Source: Bryobacterales bacterium KBS 96 (GTDB taxonomy: Bacteria > Acidobacteriota > Terriglobia > Bryobacterales > Bryobacteraceae). Taken from it: 64,000 nt of DNA. A program made the translations under genes and the position numbers. The notes beneath the pieces are model-generated. The model had not been told where the DNA came from, did not search any database, and worked only from the letters and a program-made list of their open reading frames with translations. Every line of letters starts with the position of its first letter. Within the stretch, counting starts at the first letter, position 1. This document shows positions 43,885 through 55,308 of the stretch, piece after piece. Location of the stretch: assembly GCA_000381625.1 (NCBI GenBank), contig KB906767.1:4455357-4519356 (forward strand). Direction: 5' to 3'.

Positions 43885-45621
43885 ATGCGAAAGAGAGTGA
43901 TTCCGCTACTGAGGCCGGTCACCAAGCGCCAATGGAATACGGGCGGTTGCTACAAGACCAAGGCTCGTGGCTTTGCCGTGCTCAATTCCCCGCTGTTGAA
44001 CAAGGGAACGGCCTTCACAGCGGAGGAACGGAAAGCGTTGGGTCTCACGGGTCTGTTGCCGCCGGACATTGGCACGCTGGGGACTCAGGTCAAGCACGCC
44101 TACATCCAGTATGAGCGGTTGCCGGATGCACTAAGCAAGAACATCTACCTCACCGCCCTGCACGACCGCAACGAGGTCTTGTTTTACCGGCTGTTTTCAG
44201 AGCACCTGCGCGAAATGATCCCTATCGTTAACGACCTCACCGTAGGCATGGCGATGGAGCAATACCACCATGAGTGCCGACGTCCGAGGGGTGTGTACCT
44301 TTCGATCGACCATGTCGAAGGGATCGAGGAAGGGTTTGCCAACCTCGGCGTCGGCTCCAGCGATATCGATCTGATCCTTGCAACCGACGCCGAGCAAATT
44401 CTGGGAATCGGCGATTGGGGGGTAGGAGGCATTGAGGTGTCGATCGGCAAGCTCGCGATTTACACGGCGGCAGGCGGTGTTGACCCGACCCGTGTGATTC
44501 CGGTGATGCTCGATGTCGGCACTAACCGCGAAAGTCTGCTGAATGATCCAACGTACATTGGGAACCGGCACGCCCGGGTGCGCGGAGAGCGCTACGACGC
44601 CTTCATTGACGCTTACGTCGAAGCTGTGACCACGCTGTTCCCGAATGCATTGTTGCAGTGGGAAGATTTCGCACCTAGCAACGGACAGCGTATCCTCGCG
44701 AAGTATCGCGGCCGGATCTGCACCTTCAACGACGATATACAGGGTACCGGTGCGATCACGCTGGCGGCGGGGATCTCCGCCATTCGCGTCTGCGGAACAC
44801 CGCTGCGCAATCAGCGCGTCGTCATTTTTGGGGCCGGTACGGCAGGGGTTGGAGCCGCCGACCAGATTCGGGACGCCATGATGCGCGAGGGCCTCTCCAA
44901 AGAGGATGCAGCTAGGCGCTTCTGGTGTGTGGACCGGCAGGGGTTACTCACGATCGACATGGCCGATCAACTGCGCGATTATCAGGTGGCATACGCTCGG
45001 CCCACCGCCGAAAGCAAAGGCTGGAGGCACGACGGGAATGGAAACAGTGTGAGCTTGGCCGAGGTGGTGAGCCGGGTGGCGCCGACAATGCTGATCGGCG
45101 CGTCGACAGCCTCAGGCAGTTTCACGGAAACGATCATTAAGGAAATGGCAGCGCATACGGAGCGGCCGATTATCTTTGTGCTTTCCAATCCGCCTGCGCG
45201 GGCCGAGGTGAACCCCAGCGATCTGATTGCCTGGACTAACGGTCGAGCGCTAATCGCCACCGGCAGCCCGTTTGGCCCGATCACTTACAAGGGAGTAACA
45301 TATGTCATCGCGCAGTTGAACAACGCCATGCTGTACCCAGGTCTGGGCCTAGGCGCGATCGTCTCGCGAGCCAACAGGATCAGCGCCGGCATGCTCGCCG
45401 CGGCGGCGAGTGCCGTGTCCAGTCTGGTGACTGTACGCCAACCTGGCGCGTCGCTTCTCCCGCATATTGACGACTTACGTAGCGTGTCGGTGACGGTTGC
45501 AGTGGCCGTCGCCGAGACCGCGGATGCGGAGGGCTTATCCCGGGTAAACATCGGCGACATCGTACAAGAGGTGCAAGACGCAATGTGGCAACCGGAATAT
45601 CGGCGGATCCAGGCATCCTGA
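43885..45621 (+). CDS. maeA: NAD-dependent malic enzyme
   Basis: The 578-residue enzyme converts malate to pyruvate and CO2 with reduction of NAD. It starts at ATG 43885 with AGAGGT seven bases upstream. The malic N domain shows YTAAGGVDPTRVIPVMLDVG and LNDPTYIG. The metal/substrate site is in FAPSNGQRILAKYRGRICTFNDDIQG, and the NAD-binding motif is VIFGAGTAGVGAADQI. Length is standard for the long NAD-type enzymes (SfcA/MaeA). It may supply pyruvate and NADH during the stress response; it follows the SYLF/OmpA genes in the same direction after a 313-base gap. Confidence 0.95.
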   Translation: MRKRVIPLLRPVTKRQWNTGGCYKTKARGFAVLNSPLLNKGTAFTAEERKALGLTGLLPPDIGTLGTQVKHAYIQYERLPDALSKNIYLTALHDRNEVLFYRLFSEHLREMIPIVNDLTVGMAMEQYHHECRRPRGVYLSIDHVEGIEEGFANLGVGSSDIDLILATDAEQILGIGDWGVGGIEVSIGKLAIYTAAGGVDPTRVIPVMLDVGTNRESLLNDPTYIGNRHARVRGERYDAFIDAYVEAVTTLFPNALLQWEDFAPSNGQRILAKYRGRICTFNDDIQGTGAITLAAGISAIRVCGTPLRNQRVVIFGAGTAGVGAADQIRDAMMREGLSKEDAARRFWCVDRQGLLTIDMADQLRDYQVAYARPTAESKGWRHDGNGNSVSLAEVVSRVAPTMLIGASTASGSFTETIIKEMAAHTERPIIFVLSNPPARAEVNPSDLIAWTNGRALIATGSPFGPITYKGVTYVIAQLNNAMLYPGLGLGAIVSRANRISAGMLAAAASAVSSLVTVRQPGASLLPHIDDLRSVSVTVAVAVAETADAEGLSRVNIGDIVQEVQDAMWQPEYRRIQAS

Positions 45622-45702
45622 ACGCGGCCCCCGCATGATGATCGTAGGAAAAGTGGAACTCAGCCCCGTCTTGGGGCGGCGTGTAGGAAGAGGGATGGCC
45701 AA

Positions 45703-45927
45703 ATGAAAAATATTCCTACGAAGCGACGCAAGCCAAGCGCAGGCAGCCGAATCATCGCGAGCCTGAGGGAGGCAGTGGATTGGGCGGAAGGGAAAGATGT
45801 CTCGGTCCGCGTAACCACAAATGGGCCCACGCTCCGACAAAATCTGGAAGCAACCGAGAGTCACAACTCCTCGACGCTCGCACCTCAAGCTGGTATAAGA
45901 AAGAACATTGCAGCCAACATCAAGTAA
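45703..45927 (+). pseudogene. Truncated HigA/NadS-type antitoxin
   Basis: The 74-codon frame starts MKNIPTKRRKPSAGSRIIAS and continues LREAVDWAEGKDVSVRVT, the N-terminus of XRE antitoxins of the HigA/NadS group. The HTH domain that should follow is replaced by unrelated residues (GPTLRQNLEATESH). Its 3' end runs into the antiporter gene on the other strand. No toxin gene is adjacent. Confidence 0.6.
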
Positions 45928-46685
45928 ACCGCCAGGAGTTGTACTCCCTCGAACCAATTAGAATCTCTGTCACCGGCAATTTGCCCTGTTATCGCCATTG
46001 CCAGTACCAGAGCAGTGATCTCGATCGGGCTAAAGAGCAGATTCATGGGTGCGTGTCCGGTGAAGCGGCTCATTAGAACCAGTGCCGGAGCGGCAAAGAG
46101 TGCAATTTGTGTACTGCTTGCCAGGCTTATCCCGACACTCAGGTCCATGCGTCCCGCTAGAGCACGGCGAACTGCGGACAAGGCCTCCGCTGCGTTCCCC
46201 GCGATCGCGACAACTATGACGCCGACAAACAGATCGCTCAACCCGAGTTGCTTCGCTGCAGCTTCGACAGAGCCGGCCAGGATTTCACTTATCCGCCTGA
46301 TGAATGCAGAGGTGAGCAGCAAACCTGTCACGGAACTTTTTTTCGTCCAGACAGCATGTCCATCGCCCGTCTCCCAGGCCGGCGACAGCAACTGAGTATG
46401 CGTTCGCAGCGTGAATAGCAGGCTTAGCCCGTAAGTGATCAGAAGAATTATCGAGAATTCCGTGCTCAACTCCGCTTCCTGCCCCGGCGTCCTCGACGTC
46501 ACTGCATAGTGATACGCGGCGGGCAGAATCAAAGAAAGTCCCGCGAGTGCTAACATCGTTGCTCGTGTTCGGGCCGCCAGGGTATTAAATTTGAGTGTTT
46601 TCTTCTTGACCCCGGCAGCGATGATCGATACACCTAACGCGAGGAGGAGGTTTCCCAGGATCGAGCCAGTAATGGAGGCTTTCAC
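45885..46685 (-). pseudogene. Ca2+/H+ antiporter (CaCA family), N-terminally truncated
   Basis: The 266-codon frame starts VKASITGSILGNLLLALGVS, the middle of the first alpha-repeat of Cax antiporters. The second repeat is intact (VGVIVVAIAGNAAEALSAVR), with about eight membrane helices. Normal proteins are about 350 residues, so roughly the first 80-100 residues, including part of the ion path, are missing. The break at about 46690 coincides with the truncated start of the sensor-kinase remnant on the other strand. A function is unlikely. Confidence 0.78.
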
Positions 46686-46686
46686 G

Positions 46687-47610
46687 ACTCCGTCCAGGCC
46701 TTGGCGCAGGCCACATCATCGGCGCATCCAAGATCGCTCGCGACATTACGCGACAGGTAAGGGCGCGAGAGTCCATCGAGCACCTGAACGCACAACTTAG
46801 TCGCGGGCTCAGCGCGATGACGCGTCGACAGCAACTCAGCTCCCGCCTTGCCCAGTCTGGCGAGATCACTGGGCTTCTCGAACAAGTCATCGACACCGCC
46901 ATCGAAATCGTCGAAGCGGACATGGGCAACATCCAACTTTTCCGAAAGGGAAGGCTGCGCATCGTTTGCCAACGCGGCTTCAAGCCCCCTTTTCTCGATT
47001 TTTTCGACGGTATGGAGCATGGCGTGGCTGCATGCGGCACGGCGCTGCAGTGTGGCGAACGTGTCATCGTGGACGATGTTTCCCAAAGCGCGATTTTCCC
47101 CAACACGGTTGCACGCGAAGTAATGCTCGAAGCAGGCGCGCCGAGTGTGCAGTCAACTCCTCTCCTGGGCCGCTCAGGCCGCGTGCTGGGAATGCTGTCG
47201 ACGCATTATCAGAAGCCCCACCGGCTGACAGAGAGGGAGCTTCGCCTCCTCGACCTGGTCGCACGCCAAGCAGCGGATCTGATTGAAAGCAGCCTGAGCG
47301 CCGAGGCGCTGCGCGAGAGCGAGAAACAATTTCGGCAGCTTGCAGAAGTCGGTCCACAGATCGTCTGGCTGAACGGACCGACCGGGGAGCTAGAGTTCGT
47401 TAACTGTCGTTGGGTTGAATTTTCAGGTCTCGATTACGAGGCGACCAAAAACCCTGAGCAGATTGAGAAGCGACTGCACCCGGATGACCATCTTCTTGAC
47501 CATTGGTGGAAATGTGTCGAGACCGTGCGCCTTTTGAGCTGGAGGCGCGGCTACGCGGCAAAAATGGAGAATTCCGCTGGTTCATGATCCGGAGTGTCCC
47601 GCTGAGGGAC
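46687..47610 (+). pseudogene. PAS-GAF-PAS sensor kinase remnant
   Basis: The plus strand opens without a start in IIGASKIARDITRQ (end of a PAS domain) and runs through a GAF domain (GLLEQVIDTAIEIVEADMGN, HGVAACGTALQCGERVIVDD) into another PAS (LAEVGPQIVWLNGPTGELEF). Near 47520 the frame slips; APFELEARLRGKNGEFRWF continues in the next frame. No kinase core remains. Confidence 0.8.
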
Positions 47611-47611
47611 G

Positions 47612-47899
47612 CCTTGCCCAGTGCTGGTTTTGCTCGACATGAATCTCTCGAAACGGAGTGTCAACGAAGTTTTGAACCATCTACGGCAAACCTCACGATG
47701 TAGGGCGGCGCGGGTGATTATTGTTTCGTCATCAGACGCCCCGCGCGATCGAGCATCGGTTGCGGATTTGGCGGTGGCCGGGTATTTCAAAAAGCCGTCG
47801 GACCATGCAGGATTCATGAGGCTGGGACCTTTGGTCAAAGCGGTTCTTGAAGGTACCGAAATCAACCTGGGAGGTTTGGGGCGACTTCCCCCGTTGTAA
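47612..47899 (+). pseudogene. Response-regulator receiver fragment
   Basis: VLVLLDMNLSKRSVNEVLNH carries a phospho-acceptor Asp, and VIIVSSSD and YFKKP supply the conserved Ser and Lys of a receiver domain. The N-terminal beta-strand with the acidic pair is missing. It directly abuts the sensor remnant, probably by deletion within a sensor/receiver cluster. Confidence 0.65.
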
Positions 47900-48075
47900 G
47901 CGCAGGCAACATGCCGAACAAGATGCTGGTGAGCAGACACACGGAAAGCGTGAAGCCCAACACGCGGTTATCAAGAGGGACGCTCGCAAGTAGTAGACAA
48001 AAATTCTGGCAGGAGCAGCATAGCCACCGCAGTGTGACGAAATCCACACCGATGCCGCGGTTCCTCCTACCAGTG
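47870..48075 (-). pseudogene. ADOP permease fragment
   Basis: The minus strand reads ASVPLDNRVLGFTLSVCLLT and SILFGMLPAL, a piece of the second FtsX unit of an ADOP permease like the one at 540-3224. Only ~60 codons remain. Confidence 0.6.
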
Positions 48076-48224
48076 CGGTCATATTGATCGCCACAGCCCT
48101 GCTTTATTGATGTGGGGGTGCAATTCGAACTGGTCGAAAGGTTGTTGTGGCCTTTGAGGCTGAAGGCCCGGACGGCACGACAGGGCGCTGTCATCCAGTG
48201 CGGAGTCGGCCTGTTCAGCTTCGG

Positions 48225-49625
<1,401 letters not shown>

Positions 49626-50481
49626 GTGGATGTTTCGCTAATGATTAGGCATCGCCGGAAGGAGCTGGGCTTTGACCAGAAGGCTCTGGCCGTGGCTGCC
49701 ATAGTCACCGAATCCTACATTTCGCAATTGCTCGTGCGAAAGAAGGCGCCTCCAGCGTCCAGCCGCACCGCCATCTACGAGAAAATGGGCCGTTTCTTGA
49801 AGCTCCCGAACGACGAAACTTCGAAACTGGCCGACCTGCAGCGGCAGGAAGGACTTAAAGAAGATAGCGGAACCACCGAGACCTTTGTTTGAAGAATGTA
49901 GAGAACGGATTCTCCGCAAATGCAGCCCAGAGAAGCTAGAGGGAATACGTCGAATTTTTGAGAAGGAGCCATTCGGAGAACTCGAGCGCCTGATCACCCA
50001 AAAGCTTCTTGATGTACCGAAGAAAATCGCCAAAGAGGAATTGGAAAGTGAAGAGTGGCTCCGTCTGATAGTGCAACTCAGCGACCGGAGTTATGAGCAG
50101 ACGCGGGTAGCGATCCTCGAGTTTCTCGGTACGGATGTCTTCCATGTCTCGGTTGAAAACTGCGTCTCGTTTCTGGATCCGCTGATCGAGCCCTGGGATA
50201 TTGACCTGCAGACTTTCGGCATGTAAATTGTCTTGAACCGCAGACTGGCCGTTGGCCGTCCCAAGCTATTTGAATTCGTCGAGAGGGAACCTGAACAATT
50301 TTTTGGCATAGAGCCGGGGCTCGAAGAGTTTTTGAGGGATACGTCCTTAGCCGGCGATGCCACCGAAGAGGAAATCGAGTTTCTGCGGAGGATGAGGTTC
50401 AGAGGGAAACGGCCGGCTCCGATCTACTATTACCGGGAACTGCAAAACCTTCGAGACCCGCTGCATTTCCGCATCGATTGA
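49626..50481 (+). pseudogene. XRE-family regulator, broken by a frameshift and a nonsense codon
   Basis: One ~285-residue acidobacterial HTH protein is spread over two frames. The HTH part (LGFDQKALAVAAIVTESYIS) occupies 49626-49892. The next frame continues RPLFEECRERILRKC, KEPFGELERLITQKLLDV and ENCVSFLDPLIEPWDIDL to 50223. There TAA replaces a sense codon, after which IVLNRRLAVGRPKLFEFVER and YYYRELQNLRDPLHFR finish the protein. The isolated HTH fragment could still be made. It precedes the glycan operon. Confidence 0.78.
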
Positions 50482-50492
50482 GAAATTAAGCC

Positions 50493-52787
50493 ATGTCCAT
50501 GAAAGAAAATTTTAAACTCCGCAAAATCGCGTTTGTCGGCGACTACCTGCCGCGAAAGTGCGGCATCGCCACATTTACGTCTGACTTGCTGGCGGCTGTG
50601 GCAACCGCCCACCCCCAAAACCAGTGTCTCTCCGTATCGGTTAACGATATTCAAGATGGATACGAGTACCCCGAAGAAGTGCGCTTCGAGATTGAGGAGC
50701 AGGACCTTTCCTCCTATTTACGTGCCGCCGACTTCCTCAATATCAGCAATGTGGATATTGTCTGCCTGCAGCACGAGTTTGGCATTTTCGGCGGCCCCGC
50801 CGGCGGTCACATTCTGGCATTCCTGCGCGAATTGAGGATGCCCGTGGTCACCACGCTACATACGGTCTTGCGCGAGCCGAGAACAGACCAACGACGCGTG
50901 ATGCAGGAGTTGATCTCACTTTCGACGCGGCTGGTTGTGATGGCGGAGCGCGGGCGGCAGATGCTAGAAGAGATTTACCATGCCCCGCTGGCCAAAATCG
51001 ATCTGATCCCACACGGCATTCCCGACGTCGGGTTCGTGGATCCGACTTATTTCAAGGACCAGTTCGGTGTAGAAGGCCGGGTGGTGCTCCTAACGTTTGG
51101 GCTACTCTCGCCGAACAAGGGAATCGAATACGTGCTCAACGCCCTACCGGATATTCTGGCGGAGTTTCCGGATGTTGTTTACATTGTCCTGGGTGGCACC
51201 CATCCCAACGAACTGCGCGAACATGGCGAAGCATACCGGCTAAGCCTTGAAATCCTTGCCAAGAAGAACAAGATAGAGAAGAACGTCGTCTTTTACAACC
51301 GGTTCGTGGACCTCGAGAACTTGAAGGAGTTCATCGGTGCTGCGGACCTCTACATTACGCCCTATCTCAACGAAGCGCAGATCACGTCGGGAACGCTCGC
51401 CTATACTTTCGGTTCGGGGAAAGCGGTGGTTTCCACGCCGTACTGGCACGCGGCGGAACTATTAGCGGAAGACCGCGGAGTATTAGTGCCGTTTGCCGAT
51501 GCCCCGGCCATAGCGCGCGAGGTGATCGGCTTGCTACGCGATGACACACGCCGGCACGGTATGCGCAAGAACGCTTACCGGATTGGGCGCGACATGATCT
51601 GGAGCAACGTCGCGCAGCTATACATGCGTTCGTTCGAATTATCGCGGCTGGAAGGAGCGGCGCTCTCCCGGGAATCTCTTCTCACGAAGACACTCGATCA
51701 AAGACCGCGGGAGCTGCCGGAATTGAAGTTGGATCATCTTTCGCAGATGACCGATTCAACCGGCGTTCTCCAACATGCCGTTTTCAGCGTCCCGAATTTT
51801 TCCGAAGGATACTGCACTGACGACAATGCGCGCGCGTTTATCCTGACCGTGCTGCTGGATGAATTGGGAGAGGACCAGGACCGCGGGAGGGCCGTGGCCA
51901 ATACTTGCGGAGCCTTTCTTCATCACGCGTTCGACACAAAGAGGAATCGGTTCCACAATTTCATGAGCTTTGACCGGCGCTGGCTCGATGAGCAAGGCTC
52001 GGAGGACTGTCACGGGCGAGCGCTCTGGGCGCTGGGCATAGGCGTGGGACGTTCTCCCTTCCGAAGCTTTCAGATGATGGCCGGACAACTCTTCGCGTTG
52101 GCCCTACCGGCCGTGACGGAGTTCACTTCGCCGCGCGCCTGGGCGTTTAGCCTGATCGGCATTCACGAATACCTGCGCCGGTTGAGCGGCGACAGCATGG
52201 TCAACCAAACGCGCGAGAGTCTCACTTCCCGGCTGGTGGAACTTTTCGAAAAGAATTTCCGGCCCGACTGGCGCTGGTTTGAAAAGGAACTGTCGTACGA
52301 CAACGCAAAACTCGCGCACGCCCTGATTCTGAGCGGACGGGCAACCGGACAACACGCCGTGTATGAGCGAGGACTGCAGGCGCTGCGCTGGCTGACGGAA
52401 TTGCAGATGTCGGAGAAGGGTCACTTTCGGCCGATTGGCAGCAACGGATTTTACCGCCGTGGCGGGACGCGTGCCAACTTCGACCAGCAGCCCATTGAAG
52501 CACAGGCGACGGTATCAGCGTGTCTCGAAGCCTATCGCGCCACATCAGATGTGTGGTGGTATGAACAGGCGCAACGCGCCTTTGATTGGTTTATCGGCTG
52601 GAACGATCTCGGTTTGGAACTCTACTCTGCTGAAACAGGCGGCTGCCGCGATGGGTTGCACGTGGATCGGGTGAATGGGAACCAGGGGGCGGAATCCACT
52701 TTGGCTTTCTTACTATCGTTGGCGGAAATGCGGCTCGCGCAGAATATGCTTACGAGTTTCAAGCAACCAATCGCCGTTGAAGAGTAA
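50493..52787 (+). CDS. Glycosyltransferase family 4 with C-terminal helical glycosidase-like domain
   Basis: This 764-residue protein is the first gene of a four-gene glycan operon. Residues 1-385 are a GT-B glycosyltransferase (GDYLPRKCGIATFTSDLL; LQHEFGIFGGPAGGH; GLLSPNKGIEYVLNALPDIL; the donor-site YLNEAQITSGTLAYTFGSG). Residues 400-755 have the spacing of an alpha/alpha toroid: YCTDDNARAF, ELSYDNAKLAHALILSGRAT and the PIEAQATVSACLEAYRAT segment. This suggests that synthesis and trimming or sensing of the glycan are combined. The sugar is unknown, with mannose likely from the neighbours. Nine bases separate it from the next gene. Confidence 0.88.
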   Translation: MSMKENFKLRKIAFVGDYLPRKCGIATFTSDLLAAVATAHPQNQCLSVSVNDIQDGYEYPEEVRFEIEEQDLSSYLRAADFLNISNVDIVCLQHEFGIFGGPAGGHILAFLRELRMPVVTTLHTVLREPRTDQRRVMQELISLSTRLVVMAERGRQMLEEIYHAPLAKIDLIPHGIPDVGFVDPTYFKDQFGVEGRVVLLTFGLLSPNKGIEYVLNALPDILAEFPDVVYIVLGGTHPNELREHGEAYRLSLEILAKKNKIEKNVVFYNRFVDLENLKEFIGAADLYITPYLNEAQITSGTLAYTFGSGKAVVSTPYWHAAELLAEDRGVLVPFADAPAIAREVIGLLRDDTRRHGMRKNAYRIGRDMIWSNVAQLYMRSFELSRLEGAALSRESLLTKTLDQRPRELPELKLDHLSQMTDSTGVLQHAVFSVPNFSEGYCTDDNARAFILTVLLDELGEDQDRGRAVANTCGAFLHHAFDTKRNRFHNFMSFDRRWLDEQGSEDCHGRALWALGIGVGRSPFRSFQMMAGQLFALALPAVTEFTSPRAWAFSLIGIHEYLRRLSGDSMVNQTRESLTSRLVELFEKNFRPDWRWFEKELSYDNAKLAHALILSGRATGQHAVYERGLQALRWLTELQMSEKGHFRPIGSNGFYRRGGTRANFDQQPIEAQATVSACLEAYRATSDVWWYEQAQRAFDWFIGWNDLGLELYSAETGGCRDGLHVDRVNGNQGAESTLAFLLSLAEMRLAQNMLTSFKQPIAVEE

Positions 52788-52795
52788 GTGTAATC

Positions 52796-54250
52796 ATGTC
52801 AATCGACGTCAAACGCCAGGCCACTCTCCTGAAGCCCGATCAATCACGCGTTCTTCTGCGGCCATTTAACCCCGGGGATCCACAGCGGATCGGCAGGATC
52901 GTTGCGAGAGTCATGGCGCTCCCCGAACACCGGGTTGAGCCCCTACTGAACGAAGTCTGCGCCGAATTCTCCCAACGTCATGCGCAAATCCGCAAACTCT
53001 TTCTGGAACGATTTGAGCAAGTCCGCGAGCTCGTGCTGACGGATGGAGAGATCTCCGAGCAGAGGCGGCTGTTAATCGGCTCTTATTTCCTGGCCGAATA
53101 CTCTTTAGAATCCGCTGCGCTGTTCAATCCCTCCATCGTTCCAGACCCGGATCAAACTGGGTTGCCACCCGACGCTTTGCGATTCATTCTCAGCTTGCGG
53201 GCCACCGGCGAGGGGCACATCTCTTCCATCACCTTTCGAAGCGGTATCATCCATCCCGATAATCGGATCGAGGTATTCACCGCCGCCGGCTTCCTTACCG
53301 AGCCGCGCCAAATTCCAAACCCGCTGTATGAGAAACCTCAGTTCACGAAAAAACTCTCTGAACTGGGATTGCTCAGCGAATTCACCAGACGGGTCATCGA
53401 TAAGCTTGGCGAGCGGTTTGCGCTCGAAGAGCTCCGGACCAGTCTCGAAGCCGAATTGCACAAGTCCCGATCGTCTGATACAGCAGTTTGTCAAGACGCC
53501 GCACATGGCATTTGGATGCTTGCCCGGTCCAACTACGAAGTTCAGTTTCAGTCCAAACAGTCGCTGTCCGAACGCATCATCTTTCCAGCCACGCCCTCGC
53601 AACGAAATGGCGTGGAAGACGCACGGTTCGTTTGCTTCGCAAACGATGACGGCACGCAGGTCTACTACGCTACCTTCACCGCATTCGATGGCAACGTGAT
53701 CATGCCGCAATTGGTCCAGACATCGGACTTCCTCCTTTTTCGATTCATCACCCTGAATGGTCCTGCCGCCGAAAACAAAGGGATGGCGCTGTTCCCGCGT
53801 AAAATTAACGGTCTCTACGCGATGCTCTCCCGCCAGGACAACGAGAACATCTACGTCATGTTTTCCGATAGTGTTTACTTCTGGTACGACCGTACGGTGC
53901 TGCTGAAACCCGTCTTTCCCTGGGAACTGGTCCAGCTTGGCAACTGTGGATCCCCTATTGAAACCGATGCAGGCTGGCTGGTCCTGAGCCACGGCGTTGG
54001 TCCCATGCGGAAGTACTGCATCGGCGCGTTCCTGCTAGATCGCGACGATCCCACCAAAGTAATCGGCCGTCTTCGCGAGCCTTTGCTCAAACCCAATGAG
54101 AACGAACGGGAAGGCTATGTTCCCAACGTCGTTTATACGTGCGGCGCTCTTTTCCACAACGGCGAACTGATCATCCCTTATGGTCTGGCGGATCACGCGA
54201 CTGGTTTCGCGACCGTCCCACTCAATGAAGTGCTGGCCGCCATGGATTAG
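52796..54250 (+). CDS. GH130-family mannoside phosphorylase/hydrolase, long form
   Basis: The 484-residue protein has an N-terminal helical extension (1-110) followed by a five-bladed propeller. The catalytic Asp is in NGVEDARF (Asp275), and a second substrate-binding cluster is LVLSHGVGPMRKYCIG. Long GH130 enzymes of this type act on beta-1,2- or beta-1,4-linked mannosides using phosphate or water. The next gene begins 17 bases after its stop. It may recycle or length-control the product of the flanking glycosyltransferases. Confidence 0.85.
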   Translation: MSIDVKRQATLLKPDQSRVLLRPFNPGDPQRIGRIVARVMALPEHRVEPLLNEVCAEFSQRHAQIRKLFLERFEQVRELVLTDGEISEQRRLLIGSYFLAEYSLESAALFNPSIVPDPDQTGLPPDALRFILSLRATGEGHISSITFRSGIIHPDNRIEVFTAAGFLTEPRQIPNPLYEKPQFTKKLSELGLLSEFTRRVIDKLGERFALEELRTSLEAELHKSRSSDTAVCQDAAHGIWMLARSNYEVQFQSKQSLSERIIFPATPSQRNGVEDARFVCFANDDGTQVYYATFTAFDGNVIMPQLVQTSDFLLFRFITLNGPAAENKGMALFPRKINGLYAMLSRQDNENIYVMFSDSVYFWYDRTVLLKPVFPWELVQLGNCGSPIETDAGWLVLSHGVGPMRKYCIGAFLLDRDDPTKVIGRLREPLLKPNENEREGYVPNVVYTCGALFHNGELIIPYGLADHATGFATVPLNEVLAAMD

Positions 54251-54267
54251 GAAGATCGTTCCACAAC

Positions 54268-55308
54268 ATGAGAACTCCCAATAAAAGGGTGGCTGTCCTG
54301 TCGCCGGTGGCCTGGCGAACGCCTCCCCGGCAATACGGCGCCTGGGAAACGGTGGCTAGCAACATCGCCGAAGGACTCGTGGCTCGTGGCTGGGAAGTAA
54401 CCTTGTTCGCGAGCGGCGATTCGGTGACCCGCGCTCATCTACATTCTGTAGTGGATCATGGTTATGAAGAGGATCGCGCCGCCGATCCCAAAGTAGCCGA
54501 ATACCTTCACATTTCTGAGGTGTTCGAGCACGCCGCCGAGTTTGACCTGATCCACAGCCACTATGACTTCATGGCTTTGACTTACACCAGGCTGGTCAAG
54601 ACACCGGTTCTTACCACCGTCCACGGGTTCTCGTCGCCTAAAATCATGCCTGTCTATGAAAAGTATCGTGACGGATATTTTGTCTCCATCAGCGACTCCG
54701 ATCGCGCGCCGGAATTGAACTACGTGGCGACAGTCTACAACGGGATCGATCTCTCGTTGTATCCTCTTCAGAAGTCCGGTGGCGATGACCTGATCTTTCT
54801 TGGCCGTATTCACCCGGACAAGGGTGTTCATCTGGCGATTCAGGTTGCTCACCGGAGCGGCCGACGCTTGATCATCGCCGGCATTATCCAGGATGAATCC
54901 TACTTCCGGCACGAAGTAGAACCACACGTCGATGATCAAAAGGTCTGTTATATCGGGCCGGTGGGTATAGCCGAAAAAAATGCACTATTCGCACGTGCCT
55001 GTGCATTAATCCATCTGAACACGGTCCCGGAACGGTTCGGACTGGTCCTGGCTGAAGCGAATGCAGCGGGCGTGCCTGTCATAGCCATGGATCTGGGCTC
55101 CTGCCGTGAGGTGATCAAAGACGGCAAGACGGGATTTCTGGTCACTGGCGTGAACGAGGCCGTGCAAGCGCTGGAACGCCTCGCTGAAATCGATCGCAGC
55201 GCTTGCCGGCAACGGGTCCAGCAATGCTTTTCTGTCGAAACCATGGTGGAGGCGTACGAGCGGGTTTACTCGATGATTTTTGATCTGGAAGAGAAGAGAC
55301 AGTCATGA
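54268..55308 (+). CDS. Glycosyltransferase family 4
   Basis: The 346-residue GT-B enzyme has an N-domain acceptor-side loop (RQYGAWETVASNIAEGLVAR) and DLIHSHYDFMA. Its C-domain nucleotide-sugar site contains FLGRIHPDKGVHLAIQVA and the EX7E motif EANAAGVPVIAMDLGSCREV. It resembles retaining mannosyl/glucosyl transferases. The stop overlaps the next start by 4 bases (55305-55308). Confidence 0.92.
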   Translation: MRTPNKRVAVLSPVAWRTPPRQYGAWETVASNIAEGLVARGWEVTLFASGDSVTRAHLHSVVDHGYEEDRAADPKVAEYLHISEVFEHAAEFDLIHSHYDFMALTYTRLVKTPVLTTVHGFSSPKIMPVYEKYRDGYFVSISDSDRAPELNYVATVYNGIDLSLYPLQKSGGDDLIFLGRIHPDKGVHLAIQVAHRSGRRLIIAGIIQDESYFRHEVEPHVDDQKVCYIGPVGIAEKNALFARACALIHLNTVPERFGLVLAEANAAGVPVIAMDLGSCREVIKDGKTGFLVTGVNEAVQALERLAEIDRSACRQRVQQCFSVETMVEAYERVYSMIFDLEEKRQS

